From positions 1-27,247 of IMG/VR virus record IMGVR_UViG_3300010885_077322: a stretch of DNA of 27,247 bases. The stretch is one strand, 5' to 3'. The translations under genes and the position numbers were made by a program. Positions within the stretch are counted from its first letter, which is position 1; every line of letters starts with the position of its first letter. The stretch comes from a virus. The notes below the pieces were generated by a model. It saw only the letters and a program-made list of their open reading frames with translations. It was not told where the DNA came from and did no database searches. Of the stretch, positions 15,953 through 25,500 are shown piece by piece.

Positions 15953-18900
15953 TTAGAAGCGTCCTACAACCACTTCAATTACACCTTCAGCGCCGTCATG
16001 GTTGGCCAGTGCTTTACCAATGATTGTACCTGGTGCAGGAGCAGCTTCAGCGCGAGCTGCTCCATGGCCAGCACTCACCATCAAATCACCTTTGCGTACT
16101 GTTCCAGTGACACGAGTTGGCACACGACCAGTAAATGCCACAGTGACCACATGATCAGCAACCAGCTCGTTGTTCATGGTAAATGCAGGATTTGTACTCA
16201 CAACACCAGCAACACGAGTGTCAGCATCTGTACTGGCAGTGACTTCAGCAGCACCACCAAACGATACCACTGTGCCCGGAGCATATTCAGCATCTGCTGT
16301 GTATTTCTCTGCCAAGTCAGCGTATTGTGCTGACGTTGCAACGCCAATAAACGATGTACCAGTTACTGTGCCAGTGGCGCTGATCAATCCAGCTGTGCGT
16401 AAATTGCCACCTTGGATGTTGCCCGTAGCACTAATTGTGCCACCTGTGGCCACATTACCACCTGTGATCGTACCAGTTGAACTAACAGTTCCACCAGTTG
16501 CAACGTTGCCTAAGGTAGCTGTTCCAGTTGAACTCACAGTTCCACCTGTTGCTAAATTGCCACCGGTAATTGTTCCTGCTGCACTTGCTGTGCCACCAGT
16601 TGCTAGGTTACCACCGGTGACAGTGCCGTTTGCACTGACAGTACCGGTTATATTCAGGCCAGTAGTGGTAAACACTGCCACATTGCTGGTGGCACCAATT
16701 GTGATGTTGGCATTGCCGCCGGCTGTTTGAATATCCAAACTGGTTGTGCCGTTTTGGATTCTATCGCCCAGTATGTTGCCGCTCAGTGTAGCGTTGCCGC
16801 TCACAGTCAAGTTGCCTTGTATATCTACCAGGCCTGGGCTGACAGTTAGTACTGTTGCGCCGTTAGCAGCTATCACAGTGTTGCCATTGGCTACTGCAAT
16901 ACCAATAGAGCTGTTGCCGTTTTGTATGCTTGAAACAGTGCTGGTGGTAGTCAACACACGACTGTCAATCACGTCGCCCACTGCTGGAGCTTCTGTGAAT
17001 GTCAGTGTTGTACCTGACACACTGTAGGCTGAGGTTGGAATCTGTACCACACCGTTGATTGAAACAATAGTACCAGCTGTGGTAGATGCCACACTCAGGG
17101 TAAACGCTACAGTGGCACCATCACCGTTGAACTGGTCGTCAGTGATCACAGTAAGAGGAGGCGCAGCAACTGCTGTCCATTCAGTGTTGTCAAACACTTC
17201 CACATAGTTTTCTTGGCTGTTGAAACGCAACATACCAGTTACACCAGTACCTGGTCGTTGACCAATATTTCCAACTGGCATCAAGAACGAGTTGGTGGTG
17301 TTCATTGCTATTATAGCACCAGTGGTTTGTGTAGCACTGCCAAAACTGGCTGTGCCTGAGCCAGCATCCACATAGAACACATTGGCCACTGTGTCGCCGT
17401 TGACTGCAAAGTCCACATCGCCACCGGCTGTGTTGAAGTTCACACGGCCATTTGTGTCAGTGATATCGTCACCGCTGATCTGAATGTTGCCAAATTTGCC
17501 TGATGTTGTTCCAACAACATTGTTGCCTGTGATGTTGCCAGTAGCACTGATTGCGCCACCTGTGTTTACATTACCTAATGTAGCTGTTCCAGTTGAGCTG
17601 ACTGTACCACCTGTGGCCAAATTGCCACCGGTGATTGTGTTGGCTGATGTAATTGTACCAGTTGAACTGATTGTTCCACCAGTGGCCACATTGCCTAGCG
17701 TAGCTGTGCCAGTTGAGCTAACAGTTCCACCAGTGGCCAAGTTGCCACCTGTTATAGTGCTGGTTGCGCTGACGGTTCCACCAGTAGCCAAGTTGCCTAC
17801 TGTGGCTGTTCCAGTTGAGCTAACAGTTCCACCAGTGGCCAAATTACCACCGGTGATTGTGTTGGCTGATGTGATTGTACCAGTAGCGCTGATCAATCCA
17901 CCAGTTAATAAATTACCACCGGTTATGTTGCCTGATGCACTTAGACTTGCTGCGCCAAAAGTACCAGCAGTAGAAATATTACCACCGGTGATGTTGCCAG
18001 TAGCACTGATTGCGCCACCTGTGTCCACATTACCTAATGTAGCTGTTCCAGTTGAGCTGACTGTACCACCTGTGGCCAAATTGCCACCTGTTATTGTACC
18101 GGTTGCGCTGACCAGACCGCCTGTTAAAATATTGCCGCCTGTGATATTGCCAGAACCAGAAATAGCGCCGCCTGCGCCACTGGTTGAGATGTTGCCGCCT
18201 GTGATGTTGCCGGTAGCACTCACTGTTCCACCTGTGGCCAAATTACCTACTGTAGCAGTGCCAGTTGAGCTAACTGTTCCACCTGTGGCCAAGTTGCCTA
18301 CTGTAGCAGTGCCAGTTGAGCTAACTGTTCCACCGGTTGCAATGTTACCACCAGTGATTGTATTGGCACTGGTGATTGTTCCAGTAGCACTCACTGAGCC
18401 GCCAGTTGCAATGTTGCCACCTGTGATAGAACTTGCTGCACTAATTGTTCCGCCGGTTGCAACGTTACCCAGGGTAGCAGTACCAGTTGCGCTGACAGTT
18501 CCACCAGTTGCAATATTACCACCTGTAATAGTAGCAGCAGCGCTGATTGTTCCACCAGTTGCGACGTTACCTAAAGTGGCAGTTCCAGTTGAACTGATTG
18601 TTCCACCTGTTGCTAAATTGCCCACAGTAGCAGTTCCATCAACAGTAATTGTGCCGGTGACACTTAAACTTGTACCAGTAGCAGCGCCAATGTTTGGTGT
18701 TGTGAGTTGAGCGCCTGCTTTGACAATAACATTGTCACCGCTGATTGTGGTTGTAACTTCGTCAACATTGACGCTGAATATTGTGCCTGTTAAAGTTAAA
18801 CCATTGCCAGCTTGGTATTGTCCGGCGCCAGAGAACTGAACCCAAACCACAGGAGTTGTACCAACTGTGACAATTTCACCTGTTTGTACCCAACCAGTAT

Positions 18901-21115
18901 CTGCATTTTGAGTACCAACAGAAACAAAAGTAAATGCACCATCAAATTCTGCTGCTATATTCATATCCGTTGAACGAGTCAACACAAATGCTACGCCAGC
19001 AGTACCAACTGTGGTCAATGTGTAGATACCGTTGTATGCTGAGTTTGCACCGGACACATTACCTGTTTCGTTTTTAACTAAAACTCTGGTACCTACTACT
19101 GTGAGTGTTTGACCATCCACAACCAATGCACCAACTGCATTAGCAGTGATAGTTGCACCAACCCCAGCGGTACCATTGTTGTAGGTATACGCTGGCAGTG
19201 CAGCATATGTAGCAACATAAACTGATGCTTTGATGTTCAATCCTTGTGCTACGCTATCAACATAATCTTTGTTGGCAGCATCGGTTGGATTGGTCGGGAC
19301 AGCCAGATTAATAATTTTTGTATTGCCAACATCAGTCTGTGTACCAGCCAATGTAATAGCACCTGCAGATGTAATAGTGACTGTTGAACCAACAATACTT
19401 GTTGTGTTCACATTGCCAGCACTTACATTGCCAGTTGTAGAAATAAATCCACTGCCTGCACTGACATTGCCACCGGTGATTGTGCCTGTGGCACTGACGG
19501 TGCCACCTGTGGCCAAATTACCTACGGTAGCAGTGCCAGTTGAACTGACTGTGCCACCTGTGGCCAAATTGCCACCTGTGATTGTAGCAGCCGATGTGAT
19601 TGTGCTGGTAGCACTGATTGTGCCACCAGTGGCAATACTGCCGCCTGTGATAGAACTTGTAGCACTGATTGTTCCGCCTACAGCAACATTGCCCAAGGTA
19701 GCTGTGCCAGTTGAACTGATTGTTCCACCTGTGGCCAAATTACCTACGGTAGCTGTTCCTGTTGAGCTGATTGCACCACCTGTGTTCACATTGCCTACGG
19801 TAGCTGTTCCAGTTGAACTGATTGTACCACCTGTGGCAATGTTGCCACCGGTGATTGTGTTGGCCGATGTGATTGTACCAGTGGCACTTATTGTTCCGCC
19901 TGTAGCCACATTGCCTACAGTAGCAGTTCCTGTTGAACTAACTGTACCACCTGTGGCCAAATTGCCACCTGTTATTGTACCGGTTGCGCTGACTGTTCCA
20001 CCTGTGGCAATATTGCCACCTGTAATTGTAGAGGCAGCGCTGACTGTTCCACCTGTGGCAATATTGCCACCTGTGATTGTGGCAGCACTGGTGATTGTGC
20101 TGGTAGCACTGATCAATCCACCAGTTAGTACATTGCCACCAGTTATGTTGCCGGTTGAGCTGACTGTGCCACCAGTTGCAACATTACCCAAAGTAGCTGT
20201 GCCAGTTGAACTGACTGTGCCACCCGTGGCCAAGTTGCCTACTGTGGCTGTACCAGCAGCACTAACAGTACCACCAGTAGCAATATTACCGGCGGTAATA
20301 TTGCCAGTAGCACTTACTGTTCCACCTGTGGCCACATTGCCGCCGGTAACTGTGCCAGTTGAGCTGACTGTGCCAGCACCTAAATTACCAGTGATAGTGA
20401 CGTCGTTTGTCAATGTGGCAGTGACACTGCTTACATTGCCGGATACATTTGCAACTGCAACTGTAATGTTTGTACTGCCTTCAAACTCAATGGTATCGCC
20501 GCCGACAACTACTTCTGTAGTGACACCGTCGGTGATACTAAATCCCGAACCACTGACTTGACCGTCAACATAGGATTTGGTTGCTGCGTCTTGAGCACCT
20601 ACTGGATTGGCCACATTGCTAATTTTATTACTGCCAAGACTCACAGTGGAATTTGCAGTAACTAGGATGTTGGCTAAATTAGCCTGACCTGTGACAGCTA
20701 GATTGCCAGTCACCTCCGAATTCAATACTTTTGTACTGGCATACGCAGTGATGTTGATTGTTGTTGCTGTTTCAGCAGTGTCTGTGAATGCTGTTACAAA
20801 AACACCTTGACTTTCGTCCCACACAAATGCAATGTTTGTTTGTAACCCGCGTTGTCCAATGAACCCAATGTCAACTGCTGCATTACCTGTCTGTGTCGAT
20901 GCCAGCAAAATAACCGGATCTTCAATGGTTGTGATGTTGGTGTCAATTGCAGTGGTGTTACCTTGAACTGTCAAGTTCCCGGTAACGGTCAAATTTGACC
21001 CGTATGTCAAGTTGTTGGCAATTTTTGCCGCGCTAATCGAATAATCTTGAAGTTTTGAACTGGCAACAATGGTTGCATCAGTGATCTGATTATTCTTAAT
21101 TCTGGTTACAGCCAT
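15953..21115 (-). CDS. Giant tail fibre protein with 17-residue repeats, 1720 aa
   Basis: This is probably a long, trimeric tail fibre. The N-terminus (MAVTRIKNNQITDATIVASS, then NNLTYGSNLTVTGNLTV, EDPVILLAS...DIGFIGQRG) is a usual opening of aquatic phage fibres. Three blocks of 17-residue repeats of the form TVSSTGTATVGNLATGG follow, about 44 units in all. Blocks one and two are separated by a folded fibre domain at residues ~608-765 (DAANKDYVDSVAQGLNIKAS, VDGQTLTVVGTRVLVKNE, NADTGWVQTG). Residues ~1279-1400 hold the RP/LRFN plus GDGATVAFTL module shared with the 446- and 132-aa proteins. Residues ~1596-1720 are the QYADLAEKY...GVIEVVVGRF C-terminal module shared with the 683-aa protein. 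GGGAG sits upstream of ATG 21115. A terminator follows the stop. The 51-nt DNA repeat invites length change by recombination. Confidence 0.88.
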   Translation of the reverse strand: MAVTRIKNNQITDATIVASSKLQDYSISAAKIANNLTYGSNLTVTGNLTVQGNTTAIDTNITTIEDPVILLASTQTGNAAVDIGFIGQRGLQTNIAFVWDESQGVFVTAFTDTAETATTINITAYASTKVLNSEVTGNLAVTGQANLANILVTANSTVSLGSNKISNVANPVGAQDAATKSYVDGQVSGSGFSITDGVTTEVVVGGDTIEFEGSTNITVAVANVSGNVSSVTATLTNDVTITGNLGAGTVSSTGTVTGGNVATGGTVSATGNITAGNIATGGTVSAAGTATVGNLATGGTVSSTGTATLGNVATGGTVSSTGNITGGNVLTGGLISATSTITSAATITGGNIATGGTVSAASTITGGNIATGGTVSATGTITGGNLATGGTVSSTGTATVGNVATGGTISATGTITSANTITGGNIATGGTISSTGTATVGNVNTGGAISSTGTATVGNLATGGTISSTGTATLGNVAVGGTISATSSITGGSIATGGTISATSTITSAATITGGNLATGGTVSSTGTATVGNLATGGTVSATGTITGGNVSAGSGFISTTGNVSAGNVNTTSIVGSTVTITSAGAITLAGTQTDVGNTKIINLAVPTNPTDAANKDYVDSVAQGLNIKASVYVATYAALPAYTYNNGTAGVGATITANAVGALVVDGQTLTVVGTRVLVKNETGNVSGANSAYNGIYTLTTVGTAGVAFVLTRSTDMNIAAEFDGAFTFVSVGTQNADTGWVQTGEIVTVGTTPVVWVQFSGAGQYQAGNGLTLTGTIFSVNVDEVTTTISGDNVIVKAGAQLTTPNIGAATGTSLSVTGTITVDGTATVGNLATGGTISSTGTATLGNVATGGTISAAATITGGNIATGGTVSATGTATLGNVATGGTISAASSITGGNIATGGSVSATGTITSANTITGGNIATGGTVSSTGTATVGNLATGGTVSSTGTATVGNLATGGTVSATGNITGGNISTSGAGGAISGSGNITGGNILTGGLVSATGTITGGNLATGGTVSSTGTATLGNVDTGGAISATGNITGGNISTAGTFGAASLSASGNITGGNLLTGGLISATGTITSANTITGGNLATGGTVSSTGTATVGNLATGGTVSATSTITGGNLATGGTVSSTGTATLGNVATGGTISSTGTITSANTITGGNLATGGTVSSTGTATLGNVNTGGAISATGNITGNNVVGTTSGKFGNIQISGDDITDTNGRVNFNTAGGDVDFAVNGDTVANVFYVDAGSGTASFGSATQTTGAIIAMNTTNSFLMPVGNIGQRPGTGVTGMLRFNSQENYVEVFDNTEWTAVAAPPLTVITDDQFNGDGATVAFTLSVASTTAGTIVSINGVVQIPTSAYSVSGTTLTFTEAPAVGDVIDSRVLTTTSTVSSIQNGNSSIGIAVANGNTVIAANGATVLTVSPGLVDIQGNLTVSGNATLSGNILGDRIQNGTTSLDIQTAGGNANITIGATSNVAVFTTTGLNITGTVSANGTVTGGNLATGGTASAAGTITGGNLATGGTVSSTGTATLGNVATGGTVSSTGTITGGNVATGGTISATGNIQGGNLRTAGLISATGTVTGTSFIGVATSAQYADLAEKYTADAEYAPGTVVSFGGAAEVTASTDADTRVAGVVSTNPAFTMNNELVADHVVTVAFTGRVPTRVTGTVRKGDLMVSAGHGAARAEAAPAPGTIIGKALANHDGAEGVIEVVVGRF
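16350..20390 (-). repeat. Three blocks of in-frame 51-nt repeats
   Basis: By hand count the gene contains ~17 units at about 19450-20390, ~21 units at 17515-18650 and ~6 units at 16350-16650. The unit is 17 residues, T(V/I)S.TG..T.GN.ATGG. Several units carry a 6-residue insert (TITSAN or TITSAA), making 23. Neighbouring copies share long identical DNA stretches, for example the codons for STGTATVGNLATGG. The strict in-frame period shows they are protein repeats, not a CRISPR array. Confidence 0.9.
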
Positions 21116-21250
21116 TTAAAACTCCCGTTTTGGTATTCTGTTTCGCTTATCCGACAACTCATTTTGTCAAATGTTTAGTATTACAATGTTATTTACCAAA
21201 CTCGTAGGAATACACACCTGGGTAGTCGACTATTCAGACAAGAAATTACA
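21116..21250 (-). other. 135-nt gene gap before the giant fibre gene
   Basis: This is the longest gap without a gene. It ends, in the direction of transcription, with a good ribosome site (GGGAGTTTTAAATG) for the 1720-aa gene. It contains GTAAATAA at 21196-21189, a weak relative of the CTAAATAY motifs elsewhere, about 74 nt before the start codon. I see no convincing terminator hairpin after the 446-aa gene and no sigma70 promoter with correct spacing. An untranslated leader or a separate promoter is plausible given its size. Confidence 0.4.
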
Positions 21251-22591
21251 TTAGGTTGTTATGGCGTTGCCGATGGCAACTTGCTTCCAGCCGCCGCTGT
21301 AGACCGCTAAACACGGTGATCCAGCTGCTCCATTGGAAACATAGATCACCTGGCCTGTTGCTACATTGGCTAGACCAGTGGCCTGTGCCACTGTGTATGT
21401 GGGCAATCGAAGGCTGTGGCTAGCACTGATATCCAATATGCTGGCATTGGTTATTTGTGCTACTGTGGAATTATTTATCTCAAAGTTGATGTTTCCACTG
21501 TCTGTGGCTGTAACCGAAGTGTTGCCACTGGCGTTTGTTATTGAAGCAACAGTGGTGACTTGTGAAATAAATCGAACCTGTATCACATCCGACACAATGG
21601 GCGTTGTGGTAAATGTTATGTCTACATCATTGGCCACAGTGTAGTCAACTGCTGGAGTTTGATTAACGCCGTTGATGGTGACCAAAATACTGGCTGCGGT
21701 GGCTGGGTTATCCAGGGTAAAAGTAGCAGTGCTGCCGTCGCCATTGATTGTTTGATTGGTAATGGATGCTATTACTTCGCCAGCACCTTTCCACGCAGTT
21801 CCTGTGTAGATTTCCACAATACCTGTGGCTGTGTTGAATCGCAATGTTCCTGCAATTGCTGGATCTGGGCGCTGAGCTGTGTTGCCAACAGGAATTGAAA
21901 AACCTGTAGTTCCATCAATTTGCACTATTCCAGTGCCGGTTGCTTCTAAAATTATGTTGCCATTGACCTGACTGTTGGAAATTGTATCGCCACTGAAAGT
22001 AATGTTTCCGGTGTCGCCGCCTACACCAAATGGTCCTACATATCTGTAGCCCACAATAAAAACTGATTTGCCTGCGACTCCTCCAGCAATCACTGACGGA
22101 ATTGCAGCGCCGTTAAAGTTCAAGATACCAGCTTGATAATCAAAAAACCATGTGTCGTCGCTGCCAGAACCAGTTTGGAACAGTCTGGTACCAGTGGTTT
22201 GTGGCGTTGTGGATCCGGTGGTGTCTACATAGACCACTACCAAATAATTGTCGCCAAACTGAGTGGGTATCCAATTGGTAAGATTGGTTTTCCAAGTTTG
22301 ATTGTCAGGTGCTGTTAGATCTTCGGTACACTGCACTGTGGGGCTATAACTTCCAACACCATCTTTGTAAACTTGTACTATTGACGTGGTATCGCTGGGA
22401 GGACTAGCAGGAATACTACCGCTATCTCTCCAGACCAAATCGCCGCGATACAACAACGGGCTGGCTATGCTTTCGTTAAAGGCTTCTTTGGAACCAGAAC
22501 CCGGTGGAGGTATAGAAGTTTTGGCTACACCGTAACCAACTTTCTTCCAGAGATAGTCTAGTTTTTGACTTTCGTTAAATGAAGCAGCCAT
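21251..22591 (-). CDS. Virion structural protein with modular fibre domains, 446 aa
   Basis: This is a probable fibre- or baseplate-associated structural protein. The N-terminal half starts MAASFNESQKLDYLWKKVGY and continues with PLLYRGDLVWRD, WIPTQFGDNYLVVVYVDTTG and DTWFFDYQAGILNFNG. It is a conserved aquatic-phage domain that I recognise as a type but not by a named function. Residues ~196-227 are a short repeat strand set (GNITFSGDTISNSQVNGNII). Residues ~233-268 and ~280-342 form the shared module (IPVGNTAQRP...GTLRFNTATGIVEIYTG, then INGDGSTATFTLDN...INGVNQTP). Residues ~391-446 are a similar C-terminal tip (RLPTYT, GQVIYVSNG, LAVYSGGWKQVAIG). It overlaps the 1177-aa gene by one base (TAATG), with GGAG upstream, so translation is coupled. 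Confidence 0.8.
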   Translation of the reverse strand: MAASFNESQKLDYLWKKVGYGVAKTSIPPPGSGSKEAFNESIASPLLYRGDLVWRDSGSIPASPPSDTTSIVQVYKDGVGSYSPTVQCTEDLTAPDNQTWKTNLTNWIPTQFGDNYLVVVYVDTTGSTTPQTTGTRLFQTGSGSDDTWFFDYQAGILNFNGAAIPSVIAGGVAGKSVFIVGYRYVGPFGVGGDTGNITFSGDTISNSQVNGNIILEATGTGIVQIDGTTGFSIPVGNTAQRPDPAIAGTLRFNTATGIVEIYTGTAWKGAGEVIASITNQTINGDGSTATFTLDNPATAASILVTINGVNQTPAVDYTVANDVDITFTTTPIVSDVIQVRFISQVTTVASITNASGNTSVTATDSGNINFEINNSTVAQITNASILDISASHSLRLPTYTVAQATGLANVATGQVIYVSNGAAGSPCLAVYSGGWKQVAIGNAITT

Positions 22592-25500
22592 TACGCAGCA
22601 TCTCCTATCGAAAGTGCAGTAATAGTCTGCCCACTGCTTAGTGCTATGCGAACTAAAATATTATTGCCTGTGCTGTTGCTTGAATTCTGTGAACCCAGTG
22701 TCATGGTATATGCCACATTGGCAATGGCCGAGTTGAGCGGCACTACATCGGCACCAGTCAGTGCCACACCATTGGTGCCGTTGCCGCCCGATCCAGTGTT
22801 TGCCCCAGGCACACCAGATCCGTTGTACTGTAGTGAACAGCTCAACCAACCGTTGAGACTGCTTGTTGGACCCGGAAAACCCGGAGTGGGCGAACTAAAT
22901 CCACCAGTGTCAATTGTTGTTCCTGGAGCCGCAATCCACATGCCAGCTATACCCGTGCTAGTTGTAAGTCTAATGTCAAAGTTGGCCATTGTGGCTCTAC
23001 GGAATGCAAAAGTAAAGTATTGTAATCCACTACGACCTGTTGCAAGGTCAGGCCCTACTGGCAAATATCCTGTGCTCAGATCAGTTACATAATGTTTGAC
23101 TACCCCATACCGGTCGACTGCGTCTTGTGTTCCAGCAATAGTTTGAACTCCAGTCCAGACGTTGCCAGTGTAGTAGTTTGTGGCTCCGTTGAATGCTGGA
23201 GTGTTGGCAGCAGCGCCAAAGCCGGTTATGCGTAAACCATTGTCGGCATATACAGATCCCAAAGTGGCGCTGACTGCAATATTGCCTTCACTGATGCCAG
23301 TATTAGCAATGGCATTGACCTGTATCTTGGTTGGCAATTGTACTGTGGTGCTGGTGCCAACCACATTGAATATATTGGCAGCCACGGTGCTTACACTGTT
23401 CACTGCTCCATTGATCAAGACATTAATATTACCCATGGTGTAGTTTGACGCAATACCAATGTTGGCTTTGACATTACTGCCGGTCAGCATAGTGATTGTG
23501 CCATCAATCTGTGCTAGAGTTTTGGTCTGTAGGGCTATGATTGATCCAGAGCCTTCATAATTGGTTCCAGATGCCAGAGTAAACGGAGTTGCACTTCTAA
23601 ATGTTTGTCCTGTAAAATTAGACATTTCTAAGTTGGCCACCGTGATAGCCGGCGAACCTGTGGCACTGTAATAAGGTATACCGGAAATATATGCATAAGT
23701 TCCCGCAGTGGCCTCAGCCATTATGACATTGGCCGTGGTCAGAGTTGGTGCTGAATTCAAGTTGTCTTTGACCATGCCTACTGCGTTGGTGTTGCCTGAT
23801 ACTGTGTGTCTAAGTTGAAAATCATTGTAGCCTGTGCCCAAACTGGCCAGTGTATTGCTGATGGTTGCTGAAAATACCTTGTAGAATCCTGAGGGCACCG
23901 CGGCATTGGCCACATGCAAATCTCGATCAGCTGATACAATCAATGCGCCTGCTGTGCCTACTGTGTTTCCGCCTGTGGTAAATGTCACATTACCAGCGGC
24001 TGTGTTGTTGACAAATGCAGTCAATGTTCCTGTAGTTGCAGTGTTGGCATTTTGAACCTGTGTGCCAGTAGCAACTGGTGTTGTAGTGGCTACTCGAGTA
24101 ACTGATGTGCCATTGGCCACAATATTGCCACCAGTGTTGTCTGCTGCGCCGGCTGCCAACAGCGGACTGGTTCCCTGACTGGCTGTGATTATAGTCACAT
24201 TACTAAATCCGCTGAGATTAGTAGGTGCTGTAGGATTGGCCAAAATTGTGATGTATGCTGTTCGAGTCTGTGTGCTGGTTTGTGATATGGTTCCAGGTGT
24301 GCCATTGGCCTGTAAAGCTACAGTTTTGGTTCCGGTGGTCGGAGATCCCACAGCACTTTGGTATGAGTGAGAAATGTTAGCAAAAGTTATCAATCCAATA
24401 TTGCTAGTGGTATCGCCCCAGGTCCAATTGAACACATTGCCAGTGAAGGCCACATTGGGTGATGTTTGATTTTGAAAGTTGAACAGGCTACGATCAAGAC
24501 CGTTATAATCCGTGTACAAATATCCAACCTGTGCGTTGGATGTGTATCCAGTGGCATCGGTCTGTGTGTTGCTGGTTCCTATAAAGTTAGCTCTGACCTC
24601 TGGCTCAATAGAAATGGTCACATTGCCAGACTTGAATGGGCTGGTGCTGTAGCCAGTGTATAACCAAAGATTTGCCACACGGCTCACTGTGGTTGCAGCA
24701 TTTTGTTGCACCGAAGTAAGTGCAAAAGTGTGGGTAATGTTGGCTGCGCCAGGATTTCCTGCCAGCCCGGTTTGAATATTGATGTTGCTGTTGGCTGTGC
24801 TGTCGCCCCATTGAAAGTTGTATAACTGTTGGGCGCCAAAACTGGCTGTGTTGCCCGGAGCTCCGGGCGTGTCGTTGCGGAAACTTACTACTCCGCCAGA
24901 CGTAGACAGGTAGTTGATAGTTGTTGCAACATTGGCGGTAACAGCAGGACTTTGCTGTGTGTAAACTTTGACCGTGGTGTTGGTGGAAGTATTACTGAAT
25001 GGAGCATTGCCAATGTTACCAGCTGTTTGATTTATGGCTGTTAAATTGGCCAAATAAATTGTATCAGTATTTGCTGCTGATGACACATAAGTGTGACTAT
25101 TGGTAGTCCAACTGTTGCCAGGATTAACTGTGTTGCCATCGCCGTAGTTGATTGAGTACGATGTGGCATACTGACTGGTATTAGTTAGAGTAATACTGCT
25201 GCCGGTATCTATGCTTGCATTGGCTGGGCTAACTGTGTAGGATGCAACTGGCATCGGAGTATACAATGTGATATAATCCAGATTGGTCGCAGTTGAGGTA
25301 GACCCTTTTGCTCCAAGTGCAGCATTACCAGAGTATGTGCCATTTGAGTTGAACGCAGTAAAAGTTACATCAAATTGGCCGCCAGTTACATTACTGTAAG
25401 TATGGGCAACAACATTGCCAGTAGCGCTGGTGTTTCCATCTCCAAAATCCCACAAGAAATTGGTTGGGTTTCCGATGTATGTTCCGGTAAATGTCACTGC

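Noticed and set aside
17484-18710. Long rightward open frame (408 codons) rich in Val/Pro repeats, opposite the giant fibre gene
   Set aside because: It is the exact antisense of the 51-nt repeat block. The VPVELTVPPVAKLPP-type sequence is just the complement of the fibre repeat, and there is no ribosome site or family resemblance.
16350-20390. CRISPR-like regular repetition
   Set aside because: The period is 51 nt with no unique spacers, the unit is in frame throughout a gene, and there are no cas genes.
19269-20561. Second long rightward open frame (430 codons) opposite the same gene
   Set aside because: Same cause: antisense of the first repeat block. Repetition keeps stops out of the frame.
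21140-21180. TTGACA box on the minus strand in the 135-nt gap, as a sigma70 promoter
   Set aside because: No -10 box at 15-19 nt; the nearest AT-rich hexamer is only about 13 nt away.
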